Positions 7,877 through 17,835 of a stretch of DNA of 64,000 bases are shown in pieces (position 1 is the stretch's first letter; every line of letters starts with the position of its first letter). Made by a program: the position numbers and the translations under genes. The stretch is taken from contig NZ_CP018016.1 of the NCBI RefSeq assembly GCF_000280495.2, positions 3,782,001 through 3,846,000 on the forward strand, written 5' to 3'. Source of the DNA: Kosakonia radicincitans DSM 16656. Its GTDB lineage: Bacteria; Pseudomonadota; Gammaproteobacteria; Enterobacterales; Enterobacteriaceae. The notes beneath the pieces are model-generated. The model was not told the origin of the DNA. It saw only the letters and a program-made list of their open reading frames with translations, and ran no database searches.

Positions 7877-9676
7877 TTACAAACCGGAAGCCAGCCAGGC
7901 GCGCCATCCTCCGTAAGACGTGATCTCCTGCGCCCCCTGCAAGCCATAATTTTCACAAATGAATCCGCTCAACCAGCGACCATCTTCCAGCTCGACTTTA
8001 CCCAACCCAAGCGGCGCCGGAATACCAGCAAGGAAAGAGCCGACTTCGCTGTGCGGCAGTTCCCACACTTCCACGTCGATCGCCGTACCTTGCTGCTCAT
8101 CGCGCACCATGCCTGGCCGTTTACCGTCTGCCAGCGCATATAACCGATAACGCGGCGCGCTGCGGGTGGCGCTAAGTAGAGTCGCGCCCCGCTGACGCAA
8201 CTGCCCATTAAGCGCCAGCCCGTCCAGATGCGCGCCACACACCACCAGCGCCAGCCGATCGTGGCTCGCGGTATTTACCGGAACGGCAGCCGCCATTTTC
8301 CGCCCACCGGGCAAGGCCAGCGACGCGTTGCGCTGCATCGCATCGGCAAGGCTCAGCAGATACTGATCGGTAAACGCGCGGCCAAACAGCGTAACGCCGG
8401 AAGGCAGGCCGTTGGCCATCATGCCGTTTGGCACCGCAACAGCGGCGTAATCCAGCAGGTTCATAAAATTGGTGTAGTAACCGAGATCGGCATTGCGTTT
8501 TACCGGTTCATCAGCCAGCTCCGCCAGCGTCACCGGGCGCGGATAGGTCGGCGTCAGGACGCAGTCCAGACCGGTAAGCAGTGCGTCGCACTGCGCTTTG
8601 TAGGCCTGTAAGCGGTATTGTGCATCAAAGGTCGCCACTGCATCGGTGGAGGGCGCTTTGCTCAGCACCGCCTTGATCACCGGCAGCACCGCATCCGGCT
8701 GTTTTTCAATCAGCGGCCCGACGACGTGGTAGCGCTCCGCCACCCACGGCCCTTCATACAGCAGGCGCGCAGCGGCAAGAAACGGGGCGAAATCAAGCGT
8801 CACCGGCACGCCGCCAAGCGACTCCAGCCGCGCTTTTGCCGCATAAAACAGCGCCTCACTCTCTGCGCAGCCGAGGAATTCCAGCGTAGCCGGGACGCCA
8901 AAACGGAAACCCGGCTGCGGCGCGCCAAAGGCCTGCGCGCCGTTCCACGCCGGGTTACTGCGGCTGTAGGCATCGCGCACGTCTTTCACTGCTGTTAGCG
9001 CCAGTAAACGGCTGGCTTCGGCGGCGGTAGCGGTAAAAAAGGTCACGCAATCGAGCGTGCGACAGGCCGGTACCACACCCGCCGTGGAGATCAACCCTTT
9101 GGTCGCTTTCAGGCCAACCAGATTATTGAGCGACGCCGGAACACGCCCGCTGCCTGCGGTATCCGTGCCGAGCGCAAAGCTTGCCAGCCCAAGCGCCACC
9201 GCCAGCGACGATCCGGCACTGGAGCCACCTGCCGGATAATCGGCATGCACACTATTACGGCAGACGCCATACGGTGAACGCGTGCCGTTCAGCCCGGTGG
9301 CAAACTGATCGAGATTGGTTTTACCCAGCGGCACCGCGCCCAGCGCAATCAGTTGCGCAACGATGGTCGCATCCTGTTCTGCGGTATACGCAAATGCCGG
9401 GCAGGCGGCGGTGGTCGGAATGCCAGCCAGATCGATATTGTCTTTGATGGCGAACGGCACGCCATACAGCGGCAGCGACTGAGGCGGCACGTTGTCCAGC
9501 GCCGCCAGATACGGTTCCAGTTCCGCCGCGCTGAGAAGATAAATAAAGGTGTTGAATTCCGGATTCAACGCCAGCGCCCGCGTGCGCAGCGTCGCTATCA
9601 CGTCGCGCGGCGTTAAATGGCCGTCGCGGTAAGCCTGCGCCAGAACATCAAGGCGTAAATCAAATGGCTGCATCAT
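7877..9676 (-). CDS. atzF: Allophanate hydrolase
   Basis: This amidase-signature enzyme splits allophanate into ammonium and carbon dioxide, the last step of guanidine or urea degradation by the carboxylase route. It has 599 residues, normal for the family. The Ser-cisSer-Lys triad is visible as Lys78 (AIKDN), Ser152/153 (AGGSSAGSS) and Ser176 (DTAGSGR). A C-terminal domain of about 130 residues, typical of allophanate hydrolases, follows the amidase domain. The start at 9676 overlaps the carboxylase stop codon (ATGA), so translation is probably coupled. The open frame extends further upstream, but only inside the carboxylase gene. Confidence 0.94.
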   Translation of the reverse strand: MMQPFDLRLDVLAQAYRDGHLTPRDVIATLRTRALALNPEFNTFIYLLSAAELEPYLAALDNVPPQSLPLYGVPFAIKDNIDLAGIPTTAACPAFAYTAEQDATIVAQLIALGAVPLGKTNLDQFATGLNGTRSPYGVCRNSVHADYPAGGSSAGSSLAVALGLASFALGTDTAGSGRVPASLNNLVGLKATKGLISTAGVVPACRTLDCVTFFTATAAEASRLLALTAVKDVRDAYSRSNPAWNGAQAFGAPQPGFRFGVPATLEFLGCAESEALFYAAKARLESLGGVPVTLDFAPFLAAARLLYEGPWVAERYHVVGPLIEKQPDAVLPVIKAVLSKAPSTDAVATFDAQYRLQAYKAQCDALLTGLDCVLTPTYPRPVTLAELADEPVKRNADLGYYTNFMNLLDYAAVAVPNGMMANGLPSGVTLFGRAFTDQYLLSLADAMQRNASLALPGGRKMAAAVPVNTASHDRLALVVCGAHLDGLALNGQLRQRGATLLSATRSAPRYRLYALADGKRPGMVRDEQQGTAIDVEVWELPHSEVGSFLAGIPAPLGLGKVELEDGRWLSGFICENYGLQGAQEITSYGGWRAWLASGL

Positions 9677-12600
9677 GCTGTTTTCTCCAGAACCACCACA
9701 CATTGACCTGCACGCACCGAACTGCCCGGCTGCACGCGCACCTGGCTTACCACACCATCGTGGGCGGCAAGCAGCGGGATCTCCATCTTCATCGACTCCA
9801 GCACCACCAGCACATCGCCTGCGCGAACCTGGCTGCCCGGCGTGACATTCACCTGCCACAAGTTGCCGGAGATCGGGCTGTCGATGCCCTGTTGCCCCGG
9901 CTGTAACGGTGCATCTTCGCCCTCTTCCGCCAGCGCTTCACTGCTGTCGAAATGCGCCTGGCCGCTGGCGATCCAGCGATCGCGTTCGGCGGCGAAAGCG
10001 CCCTGCTGTTGCGCACGGAAAGCAGCAATACTTTGCGCTTCATCGGCGAGAAACTGCTGATACTCCGCCAGCTTCAGCGTGGTGTGCTCAATGCGCAGCG
10101 GATAACGCCCGAGCGGGAAGTCGCGACGAATGGTTAACAATTCATCGGCAGACACCGGATAAAAACGGATCTGATCGAAGAAGCGCAGCAGCCATGGCTT
10201 ACCGGCAAAATCCGCCACGGTATGGTAGCGATTCCACATTTGCAGCGTCCGCCCGACAAACTGGTAGCCGCCCGGCCCTTCCATGCCATACACGCAAAGG
10301 TACGCACCGCCAATGCCGACCGAGTTTTCCGCCGTCCAGGTGCGCGCCGGGTTGTACTTGGTGGTCACCAGACGGTGGCGCGGATCGAGCGGTGTCGCCA
10401 CCGGCGCGCCAAGGTAGACATCGCCCAGCCCCATCACCAGATAGCTGGCGTCAAACACCGTTTTGTAGACTTCATCGATATTCGCCAGATCGTTAATGCG
10501 GCGGATAAATTCCAGGTTGCTCGGGCACCACGGCGCATCGCGGCGCACGGTGGTCATATATTTGTCGATGGCTTTCTGGCACGCCGGGTCGTCCCACGAG
10601 AGTGGCAGCCAGACAATGCGCGACGGCACATCCAGATCCTGGCGCTCACACACGCCCTGCCACAACCCGGCCACCGTCTCCAGCAGTTGCGCCAGCCCCA
10701 GCGCTTCCGGCTGGTAGTGAATTTGCAGCGAGCGAATGCCCGGCGTCAGATCGATTACCCCCGGCAGCGCCAGGGCTTCCAGCGCCTGCATTAAGGCGTG
10801 GGCGCGAAAACGCAGCACCAGATCCAGCTCCGGCTCGCCGATCTCCAGCAGCAGATGCGTATCGCCGGAAAGCCGCGCCACCAGGCGCTTATCCGCCTCG
10901 CCGCAGTTCAGGACGATCGGCGAAGCCAACGCCACGGGTTGCCATACCACCTCCTGCGGTGTGAGGCTGGCGATTTGCGCTTCCTGCGCCTGCGCCAGAC
11001 GGCGCGCAGTGGCGATATCCACCGGGATAAAACGCACTTTATCGCCCGCTTTCAGTTGGCCGACGGCCGGTAAATCCGCTTCGATAATGGTCACCGGACA
11101 GACAAAACCGCCGAGGCTCGGGCCGTCCGGGCCGAGAATCACCGGCATGTCGCCGGTAAAATCCACCGCACCGATGGCATACGGGTTGTCGTGAATATTG
11201 GAGGGATGCAGCCCGGCTTCGCCGCCGCTGTCGCGCACCCACTCCGGTTTCGGGCCGATCAGGCGCACGCCGGTGCGGCTGGAGTTGAAATGCACTTCCC
11301 AGTCGGTCGCCAAAAAGGTCGCCATATACGCCGGGGTGAAGTACTCCGGCGCGCCGTGCGGGCCATAAATCACCCGCAGCTCACGCACCGGGGAAAGCGG
11401 CGTATGCAACACCTGCGGTAGCGCCGTTTCGCGGCATGGTGCCGTTAACGGTGCCAGATGCAGCACGTCGCCGGTACGCAGCGCGCGCCCGGCATGGCCG
11501 CCAAATTGCCCCAGCGTGAAGGTGCTTTTGCTGCCCAGGTACTCCGGCACCTGGAATCCCCCACGCAAGCAGAGATAACTGCGCACACCGTCACCGCTGA
11601 TGTCGCCGATGTGCAGCGTCATCCCCGCCCGCAGCATGAAGATACGGTTCATCGCCAGCGGCTCGCCATCGAGCGTTAGCGCAATATCCGCCCCGGTGAC
11701 AACCGCCTGTGCATCGCAGTTAAATTTCAGCGTCGGGCCGCTCAGAGTGATCTCCAGTGCCGCCGCGTTGTCATTATTGCCCAGCAGACGGTTGCCAAGA
11801 CGCAGCGCGCGGCTGTCCATCGGGCCGGATGGCGGCACACCCACCGCCCAGTATCCCACGCGCCCGGGGTGATCCTGCACGGTGGTTTGCGTCCCGGCGC
11901 TCAGCACCTCCAGCGTATACGCCTGATACGTCAGCCCTTCAAGGCAGCGCGTCCAGGGTTCACCGCAGGCGAACGGGGCAAAGGTTAAGATCTGCTGTAA
12001 ATAGGTGCGGTTAGTCTCCACGCCGTATAAACGGGTTGCGCCCAGCGCGTCGTGCAGCGCATGCACCGCCGCCTCACGCGTGGGCTGCCAGGCGATGATT
12101 TTCGCCAGCATCGGGTCGAAGAACGGCGGCACTTCACAGCCGGATTCCACCCAGCTATCGATACGCAATGTCCGGCGATCGTCCGTCGGAAATGCCACGT
12201 CAGTCAGTAAACCGGGAGATGGCTGGAACTGGCGGCCAGGATCTTCCGCATAAACCCGCGCCTGAATCGCGTGGCCGCTGGGTGTCAGGCTGTCGCGAAG
12301 CTGCGCCAGCGGCGGCAGTTCTCCGGCGGCGAGCGCAATCATCCAGCCCACCAGATCGACGCCCCACACCTGCTCGGTCACGCCGTGCTCAACCTGCAAA
12401 CGGGTGTTCACTTCGAGGAAGTAAAACCGTTTAGCTTCGCTGTCGTAGACAAACTCCACCGTGCCCGCGCTGCGGTAGTTGACCGCTTTGCCGAGCTTAA
12501 TGGCCGCGCTGCACAGCGCTTCTTCCATGCCCGCAGGCAGATTTGGCGCAGGCGTCTCTTCCAGCACTTTCTGGTTACGACGCTGCACGGAACAATCGCG

Positions 12601-13275
12601 CACGCCAAGGGCAATCACCTCACCTGCGCCATCGCCGAAGATCTGCACTTCCAGATGGCGGGCGCGGGCGATGTACTTCTCAATAAAGACCCCCGCGTCG
12701 CTGAAGTTGTTTTTCCCCAGCCGCACCACCGCGTCGAATGCGTCGTGTAATTCAGCGGCCGTCGTGCAGACGCGCATCCCAATACCACCGCCACCCGCCG
12801 TGCTTTTCAGCATCACCGGGTAACCGACGATTTCTGCGGCGCGCAGCGCTTCATCCACATCCGCCAGCAGTTCGGTGCCTTCCAGCATTGGCACCCCCTG
12901 TTTTTTCGCCAGCGCGCGGGCGGTATGTTTCAGGCCGAAAACGCGCAGTTGCGCAGGCGTAGGGCCAACAAAGGCAATGCCCGCCGCTTCGCAAGCTTCG
13001 GCAAAGGCCGCGTTTTCAGAGAGGAAACCATAGCCGGGATGAATAGCCTGTGCCCCGCTCTCGCGGGCGGCGGCAATGATTTTTTCCGTCACCAGATAGG
13101 TGCCTGCTGCCGGGCCATCGCCGAGGCTAATCGCTTCGTCGGCCTCGCGGATATGCAGGCTGCTGATATCGGCATCGGAATAGACGGCAACGCCGCCAAT
13201 CTGCATGGCACGCAAGGTGCGCAGGATGCGGCAGGCAATCGCCCCGCGGTTGGCGATCAGGAGTTTCGTAAACAT
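9673..13275 (-). CDS. uca: Guanidine/urea carboxylase (biotin-dependent)
   Basis: This 1,200-residue enzyme is annotated in databases as urea carboxylase. It uses ATP and biotin to carboxylate its substrate. From N- to C-terminus it has a biotin carboxylase with ATP-grasp glycine loop (GGGGIGMR, about residue 162), paired KipA/KipI-like carboxyltransferase domains (about 460-1050) and a biotinyl domain with the modified lysine in ESMKMEI (Lys1163). The riboswitch and the DUF1989 genes in this operon point to guanidine as the substrate; homologues in such operons have been shown to be guanidine carboxylases. It is co-transcribed with its neighbours and is separated from the upstream DUF1989 gene by about 150 bp. 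Confidence 0.95.
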   Translation of the reverse strand: MFTKLLIANRGAIACRILRTLRAMQIGGVAVYSDADISSLHIREADEAISLGDGPAAGTYLVTEKIIAAARESGAQAIHPGYGFLSENAAFAEACEAAGIAFVGPTPAQLRVFGLKHTARALAKKQGVPMLEGTELLADVDEALRAAEIVGYPVMLKSTAGGGGIGMRVCTTAAELHDAFDAVVRLGKNNFSDAGVFIEKYIARARHLEVQIFGDGAGEVIALGVRDCSVQRRNQKVLEETPAPNLPAGMEEALCSAAIKLGKAVNYRSAGTVEFVYDSEAKRFYFLEVNTRLQVEHGVTEQVWGVDLVGWMIALAAGELPPLAQLRDSLTPSGHAIQARVYAEDPGRQFQPSPGLLTDVAFPTDDRRTLRIDSWVESGCEVPPFFDPMLAKIIAWQPTREAAVHALHDALGATRLYGVETNRTYLQQILTFAPFACGEPWTRCLEGLTYQAYTLEVLSAGTQTTVQDHPGRVGYWAVGVPPSGPMDSRALRLGNRLLGNNDNAAALEITLSGPTLKFNCDAQAVVTGADIALTLDGEPLAMNRIFMLRAGMTLHIGDISGDGVRSYLCLRGGFQVPEYLGSKSTFTLGQFGGHAGRALRTGDVLHLAPLTAPCRETALPQVLHTPLSPVRELRVIYGPHGAPEYFTPAYMATFLATDWEVHFNSSRTGVRLIGPKPEWVRDSGGEAGLHPSNIHDNPYAIGAVDFTGDMPVILGPDGPSLGGFVCPVTIIEADLPAVGQLKAGDKVRFIPVDIATARRLAQAQEAQIASLTPQEVVWQPVALASPIVLNCGEADKRLVARLSGDTHLLLEIGEPELDLVLRFRAHALMQALEALALPGVIDLTPGIRSLQIHYQPEALGLAQLLETVAGLWQGVCERQDLDVPSRIVWLPLSWDDPACQKAIDKYMTTVRRDAPWCPSNLEFIRRINDLANIDEVYKTVFDASYLVMGLGDVYLGAPVATPLDPRHRLVTTKYNPARTWTAENSVGIGGAYLCVYGMEGPGGYQFVGRTLQMWNRYHTVADFAGKPWLLRFFDQIRFYPVSADELLTIRRDFPLGRYPLRIEHTTLKLAEYQQFLADEAQSIAAFRAQQQGAFAAERDRWIASGQAHFDSSEALAEEGEDAPLQPGQQGIDSPISGNLWQVNVTPGSQVRAGDVLVVLESMKMEIPLLAAHDGVVSQVRVQPGSSVRAGQCVVVLEKTA

Positions 13276-13427
13276 AGGTCAGACTCAATCGTGGCGGGTC
13301 GTCCCGCCGAACATTGGCTCACCGCATGGTCGTCCATGGGGAAAATGCGATTACAGCAGGATGCGTCCGGCGCGTACCGCGCAGAGGTGGTAAAGCGCCA
13401 GGCGCAGGCGCTGCCAGCGAGTTGGCG

Positions 13428-14060
13428 TCAATTCCATACCAGCACCTCCGCAGGCGTCGGATTCCAGCCATTGCACGGGTTGTTGAGCTGTGGGCAGTTA
13501 GAGATCAGTACAATCACATCACACTCGGCGCGCAGTTCAACATATTTCCCCGGCGCGGAGATGCCATCTTCAAACGTCAGCCCGCCCTGTGGCGTTACCG
13601 GCACGTTCATAAAGAAGTTGATGTTTGCGCCAATGTCGCGCTTTTGCAGGCGGCCATCGTGCAGGCAGGCGCAGAGGAAGTTATCGCGGCAACTGTGCAT
13701 GTGCCGTTTATCCAGCGCATAACGCACGGTGTTGCTCTCCTGCGCGCAGGCGCCGCCAAGGGTGTCGTGGCGGCCACAGGTATCGGCGACAATGGTCAGC
13801 AGCGGGTTGCCAAGGTTGGAGTACAGCACGCTGCCGCTGGTGAGATAGGCGTTGTTCTGCCGACGCAGCGTGCGCTGGGCATCGTAGCGTTCACGCGGGT
13901 TCTGCGCATTGTAGAACAGCGTATCAATGGCCTGATTTCCTTCCAGATCCAGCAAACGCAGTGTCTGACCTTTTTTCACTTCAAACAGATACGGTTCACC
14001 CGCCGGGATCACATGGCGGAAAACGGCATGTTGGGCTTGTTTTTCGCTGGCAACTGTCAT
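13428..14060 (-). CDS. Carboxyguanidine deiminase subunit (DUF1989, urea amidolyase-associated protein 2)
   Basis: This 210-residue DUF1989 protein forms a pair with the next gene. The family was long called urea carboxylase-associated protein. Published work on guanidine-assimilating bacteria identified the pair as the two subunits (CgdA/CgdB) of carboxyguanidine deiminase, which turns carboxyguanidine into allophanate and ammonium. Typical features are [20 protein letters not shown] near the N-terminus and several Cys and His residues ([24 protein letters not shown]) suited to metal binding. AAGGAG lies just ahead of the start. The gene begins 11 bases after the partner gene ends. Confidence 0.9.
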   Translation of the reverse strand: MTVASEKQAQHAVFRHVIPAGEPYLFEVKKGQTLRLLDLEGNQAIDTLFYNAQNPRERYDAQRTLRRQNNAYLTSGSVLYSNLGNPLLTIVADTCGRHDTLGGACAQESNTVRYALDKRHMHSCRDNFLCACLHDGRLQKRDIGANINFFMNVPVTPQGGLTFEDGISAPGKYVELRAECDVIVLISNCPQLNNPCNGWNPTPAEVLVWN

Positions 14061-14071
14061 CGTGCGGCTCC

Positions 14072-14788
14072 TTACAGGGCGAAAAGTTGGGTATTGGTGA
14101 AGGCACGGCTGTTTTCCGGGCGCGTCAGCAGGGCGTTGATCATCGCCTGCTCATCGTCGGCCTGCCGCCAGCTCAGTTGTACCGGGCGCGGCGCATACTC
14201 GCGGGAAGGGTCCATCGGATGTTGCAGCGCGGTCAGCACCACCAGCACATCCATCGGCGCAAACAGTTCAACATAGCTTCCCGGCTGAGAATGGCCACTG
14301 TGGAAGGTGAACTGGCCGTGGTCATCAACCGACACTTTGCTGAAGAAGTTAACCACCATCAGCAGATCTTCGAGGTTGAGATCCCACTTGCCCATCTCCA
14401 CCAGCAGGTTATCCGCACCGTTGCGGAAAAAGCCGTTACGCAGCTCCTGGTAGCGCCCCTGGCCGTACTTTTCCGCCACTTCGGCCGCGTTCAGTACGCC
14501 GCCAAAGGGATCGTGCCAGCCGCTGGTATCAGCGGTGATGCCCGCCAGCACGCGCCCCATATCCGAGTAGAAACAGTGCCCGGCCGTCAGGCGCGCGGTG
14601 TGCTGGCCTTTCAGGGTATCCGGCAGGTTCAGACGCTCACTTTTTTCATGGGCGTTGAGCATCATCAGGCTGACGTTTGCGCCGCCTTCGATGTCGGTCA
14701 TGCGCAGGATCTGCCCGCGTTTGAGGATAAAAGAGAGATGGCCGCCGCCAGGCAGGATCTCGTCACGAAGAACAGAAGTTGGATTCAC
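14072..14788 (-). CDS. Carboxyguanidine deiminase subunit (DUF1989, urea amidolyase-associated protein 1)
   Basis: This 238-residue DUF1989 protein is the second deiminase subunit. It shares the family signature with its neighbour ([20 protein letters not shown] and the WHDPFGG segment) but is longer, so the two are ancient paralogues rather than recent duplicates. The start is GTG at 14788, placed by AAGGAG a few bases upstream, which overlaps the end of the ATPase gene. The order ATPase, subunit 1, subunit 2, carboxylase and hydrolase fits one transcript read on the minus strand. Confidence 0.9.
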   Translation of the reverse strand: MNPTSVLRDEILPGGGHLSFILKRGQILRMTDIEGGANVSLMMLNAHEKSERLNLPDTLKGQHTARLTAGHCFYSDMGRVLAGITADTSGWHDPFGGVLNAAEVAEKYGQGRYQELRNGFFRNGADNLLVEMGKWDLNLEDLLMVVNFFSKVSVDDHGQFTFHSGHSQPGSYVELFAPMDVLVVLTALQHPMDPSREYAPRPVQLSWRQADDEQAMINALLTRPENSRAFTNTQLFAL

Positions 14789-14792
14789 AGGA

Positions 14793-15569
14793 TTATCTCC
14801 TTAATGCGTAGACGTTATCGGGCTTCGCGCCGCTCATCGCGGAGAGCCGCGTTTCGTTGAGCGGGATGTCATAGGTGATGCGTGCGCCGTAAGCGTTGGG
14901 TGCCTGCGGATCAATACGCACCTTGTCGAACACCAGCAGGCGGGTGCCGAGGTTGAAGCCTTCCGAAAGATCGTGGGTCACCATAAAGACCGTCATGCGG
15001 GTTTCACTCCACAGTTGCAGCAGCAGCGTATGCATCTCTTTACGGATACCGGGGTCAAGCGCGCCAAACGGCTCATCCAGCAGCAGGACGCGCGGTTGCA
15101 TAATAAAAGCCTGAGCGATGGCTAAACGCTGTTGCATACCGCCGGAGAGCTGCGCCGGATATTTCTTCAGCGCGTGACCAAGACCGACTTTTTCCAGCAA
15201 TTCTCTGGCCTGCTCGCGGGCGGCGCGTTTTTTCGCGCCAAAGAACCGCCCAAAAAACGGAGATTGCGGCAGTTCGAGGCCAATGGCGACGTTATCCAGC
15301 ACCGTGAGGTGCGGGAACACCGAGTAGCGCTGAAACACCACGCCACGGCTGCTGTCCGGTTCGGCGCTCAGCGGTTTTCCCTCCAGCGTGATGACGCCGC
15401 GGCTCGGTTTTTCCTGGCCGAGCAGCAGGCGCAGAAAGGTTGATTTGCCGCAGCCGGACGCGCCGACCATCGAGCAAAACTCCCCCTCTTTCACCTGCAA
15501 GTTCAGGCGCTCCAGCACCACGTGGTCGCCGTACTCCTGCCAGATATTGTCGATAGTGATAAAGCTCAT
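14793..15569 (-). CDS. ABC transporter ATPase, probable guanidine importer
   Basis: This is the ATP-hydrolysing subunit of a nitrate/taurine-type importer, 258 residues long. The Walker A motif GASGCGKST, signature LSGGMQQR and Walker B LLLDEPFGALD are all present, followed by the switch histidine in THD. The ATG at 15569 has a strong ribosome-binding site (GGAGGGAAGG) and overlaps the permease stop codon as ATGA, so the two are translationally coupled; the longer open frame only runs back into the permease gene. Guanidine as the cargo is inferred from the operon and its riboswitch. Confidence 0.9.
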   Translation of the reverse strand: MSFITIDNIWQEYGDHVVLERLNLQVKEGEFCSMVGASGCGKSTFLRLLLGQEKPSRGVITLEGKPLSAEPDSSRGVVFQRYSVFPHLTVLDNVAIGLELPQSPFFGRFFGAKKRAAREQARELLEKVGLGHALKKYPAQLSGGMQQRLAIAQAFIMQPRVLLLDEPFGALDPGIRKEMHTLLLQLWSETRMTVFMVTHDLSEGFNLGTRLLVFDKVRIDPQAPNAYGARITYDIPLNETRLSAMSGAKPDNVYALRR

Positions 15570-16381
15570 GCCTTCCCTCCTTCCGCCCAGGGAAAACAGG
15601 TTTTGTGTAACTGACGCAGCGCCAGATCCATCAGCCACGCCAGCAACGTGATCCACAAGACGTACGGGATAATGACGTCCATCGCCATATAGCGACGCAC
15701 AAGGAAAATGCGGTAGCCCAGCCCGGCGGTTGAGGAAATCGCCTCTGCCGAGATGAGAAACAGCCACGCCGAACCCAGTAGCAGACGCAGCGACATCAGC
15801 AGGCGCGACAGCAACTGCGGCAACACCACCCGCAGCACCAGCGTCCAGCTATTGGCGCCGAGGGTTTGCGCTTTGATCAGGATCTCCGCCGGGATTTCGC
15901 AGGCGCGCTGCTCCAGATCGCGGGCCAGCATCGGCGTGATGCCAATGACAATCAGCATCACTTTCGACAGCTCATCGAGGCCAAAAACGATAAACAACAC
16001 CGGTAAAATCGCCAGCGGCGGGATCATCGACAGCACCGTCATCAGCGGCGACAACGACGCCCGCCACAGCGGGAAAACGCCGGCGGTGATGCCAATGCAC
16101 AGACCAATCACCGAGGCGATAGCAAGGCCCATCAGCAAGCGGCCGAGGCTCACCAGCGTGTCCATCCAGAACAGGTATTCGCCGCTGCGTTTATCCGGGG
16201 TAAACGCCATCCGTGAAAGTGCATCCAGCATCTGTTGCAGACCGGGCAGCAGCTTGTCCTGTGGATTGGCCTCCAGCCGTACTGCTGAGCCCATAAAATA
16301 GGCGGCCAGCAGCAGGACGAAAGGCAGCAGGATCAGCAGCGTCCGCATGCCAGAGGTGGGATGGCGATTAATTTGTCGCAT
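15566..16381 (-). CDS. ABC transporter permease, probable guanidine importer
   Basis: This 271-residue inner-membrane subunit has about six hydrophobic segments. The cytoplasmic coupling-loop motif of BPD-type permeases is visible as ILIKAQTLGANSWTLVLRVVLP, containing the usual EAA-like Ala-Gly/Ala pattern. The start has GGAG upstream. It lies between the binding protein and the ATPase genes, as in other carboxylase-linked importers. Confidence 0.9.
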   Translation of the reverse strand: MRQINRHPTSGMRTLLILLPFVLLLAAYFMGSAVRLEANPQDKLLPGLQQMLDALSRMAFTPDKRSGEYLFWMDTLVSLGRLLMGLAIASVIGLCIGITAGVFPLWRASLSPLMTVLSMIPPLAILPVLFIVFGLDELSKVMLIVIGITPMLARDLEQRACEIPAEILIKAQTLGANSWTLVLRVVLPQLLSRLLMSLRLLLGSAWLFLISAEAISSTAGLGYRIFLVRRYMAMDVIIPYVLWITLLAWLMDLALRQLHKTCFPWAEGGKA

Positions 16382-16399
16382 GGCGAACTCCGTCAGTTA

Positions 16400-17458
16400 T
16401 CACAGCTTGCCGGCAGCGGCCATCTTCACGAAGCTGTCGTCAAAGCGCAGTTTCACGTTATTCGCATCGCCCTGCGTAACATTGCCGGGGAAGGTCATAC
16501 CGATAAAATCCGCGCTCTGCGCACCATCGCCGAGCAGGCCTTTTTCAAAGGAGAATGACGCAACGCGCTGCATGGTTTTCGCCAGCTCCGCTGACGTCAC
16601 AAAAGCAATATTGTCCGCCGGGGTGTAGAACAGGTGGGTGGTTTTCAGTTGCGCCTTGTAACCAGCCAGATCGGTACCGGAAGCGGCGGCCATCGAATTA
16701 AGCGCCGTGGCGTCCTGCGCTTTCATCAGCCCCATCATTTCATACCATGCGCCGGTCAGCGCTTTACCCAGCGCCGGATTATCTTTCAGGGTGGCGCTGT
16801 TGACCACCATCATGTCGATCAACTCGCCCGGCACCTGCGAGGAGCTAAAGACTTCGGTGGTTTTCGGCGTGGCTTTAATCACGGAGAGCTGCGGGTTCCA
16901 GGCGACGGCAGCCTGCACATTTGGCGTACCAAACGCCGAGACAATATCCGCATCGGAGGTGTTCACCACGGTGACGTCTTTCTCCGCCAGCCCGGCTTTT
17001 TCCAGCCCGCGCACCAGCAGATAGTGAGAAACGGAGAGTTCTGGCAGGTAGACTTTCATCCCTTTCAAATCTTTGAGGGTTTTGCCCTCACCTTTCATTA
17101 CGACACCGTCGTTGCCTTCGGAGTAACTGCCGAGGATCAGCGCCGTACTGTCAACGCCGCCCGCAGCCGGAATGGTCAGCGCATCCATATTGGTCATGGT
17201 GCAGCCATCAAACTGGCCGGCGGTGTACTGGTTGATGGATTCGATATAGTCGTTCAGTTGCACGACATTGATCTTGATACCGTATTTGCTGGCCCATTTA
17301 TCAATGATTTTGCTACTGCTGATGGTGCCCCACGGCATCCATCCGGCGTAAATGGTCCAGCAGACGTTGAACTCTTTTTTCACGGCGGCAAAGGTGGGGA
17401 GACTGACCAGCATCGCCAGCGACAACACAAGAGAGCGGAACAATGGAGATTTCTTCAT
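16400..17458 (-). CDS. ABC transporter substrate-binding protein, first gene of guanidine operon
   Basis: This 352-residue periplasmic protein has a signal peptide (about residues 1-24, ending PTFAA) and a type 2 binding fold of the nitrate/taurine kind. The sequence FNVCWTIYAGWMPWG near the mature N-terminus is characteristic of the binding proteins found beside urea/guanidine carboxylases. The start follows AGAGGT. It is the first gene after the guanidine-I riboswitch, with about 50 bases between riboswitch and start codon, so the whole operon is expected to switch on when guanidine binds the RNA. Confidence 0.92.
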   Translation of the reverse strand: MKKSPLFRSLVLSLAMLVSLPTFAAVKKEFNVCWTIYAGWMPWGTISSSKIIDKWASKYGIKINVVQLNDYIESINQYTAGQFDGCTMTNMDALTIPAAGGVDSTALILGSYSEGNDGVVMKGEGKTLKDLKGMKVYLPELSVSHYLLVRGLEKAGLAEKDVTVVNTSDADIVSAFGTPNVQAAVAWNPQLSVIKATPKTTEVFSSSQVPGELIDMMVVNSATLKDNPALGKALTGAWYEMMGLMKAQDATALNSMAAASGTDLAGYKAQLKTTHLFYTPADNIAFVTSAELAKTMQRVASFSFEKGLLGDGAQSADFIGMTFPGNVTQGDANNVKLRFDDSFVKMAAAGKL

Positions 17459-17510
17459 TCTTGACCTCTGATTGGCACAAAGTTAGGGGGCAGCGCGACA
17501 CCCATTGGTG

Positions 17511-17609
17511 CTGCTGTCTCCCGGGTTTTTGTCCCGCCGTGTAACCTCGCAGAGGTCGCCAGCTCTTGGACCAGTCATTCACCGAAGTGAACCGGAACCC
17601 TAGCCAGCT
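17511..17609 (-). ncRNA. Guanidine-I (ykkC subtype 1) riboswitch
   Basis: The conserved ykkC blocks occur in order on the minus strand: CTAGGGTTCCG, then GACTGGTCCAAGAG, then ACACGGCGGGACAAAAAC followed by CCCGGGAGA. GCTG near the 5' end can pair with CAGC after the last block to close helix P1. One conserved position differs from the usual GGTCCGAGAG. A second hairpin (arms near 17483-17516) follows before the start codon but lacks a T-run, so control may be by a translational or non-canonical mechanism. The downstream genes are those expected of guanidine degradation. Confidence 0.95.
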
Positions 17610-17835
17610 ATTTTCAAATTGTGTGTTGCACTGCCCTCTCGCATTTGCAAGCGCTGTGCCAGGTTGTTTTTGCTTTATCGTCATAACGTTAGCGATTTGT
17701 TGCGTTACGCTATCCCTGTTTTGGTGAGCCACAACAAGGCACTGCACCACGCTGGTGCTACAGCGCAAGTGGCGGGAATACATTCGACTGGTGTATTGTT
17801 TTTAAACGATTAATCACGCAGACGGATGTTTATAT

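Noticed and set aside
13276-13427. Extra gene between the second DUF1989 gene and the carboxylase
   Set aside because: Open frames here are shadows that run through the neighbouring genes; the gap holds no frame with its own start signal.
8228-13722. Several plus-strand frames of 100-265 codons across the carboxylase and hydrolase genes
   Set aside because: They are His/Arg/Pro-rich shadows of GC-rich genes on the minus strand and match no family.
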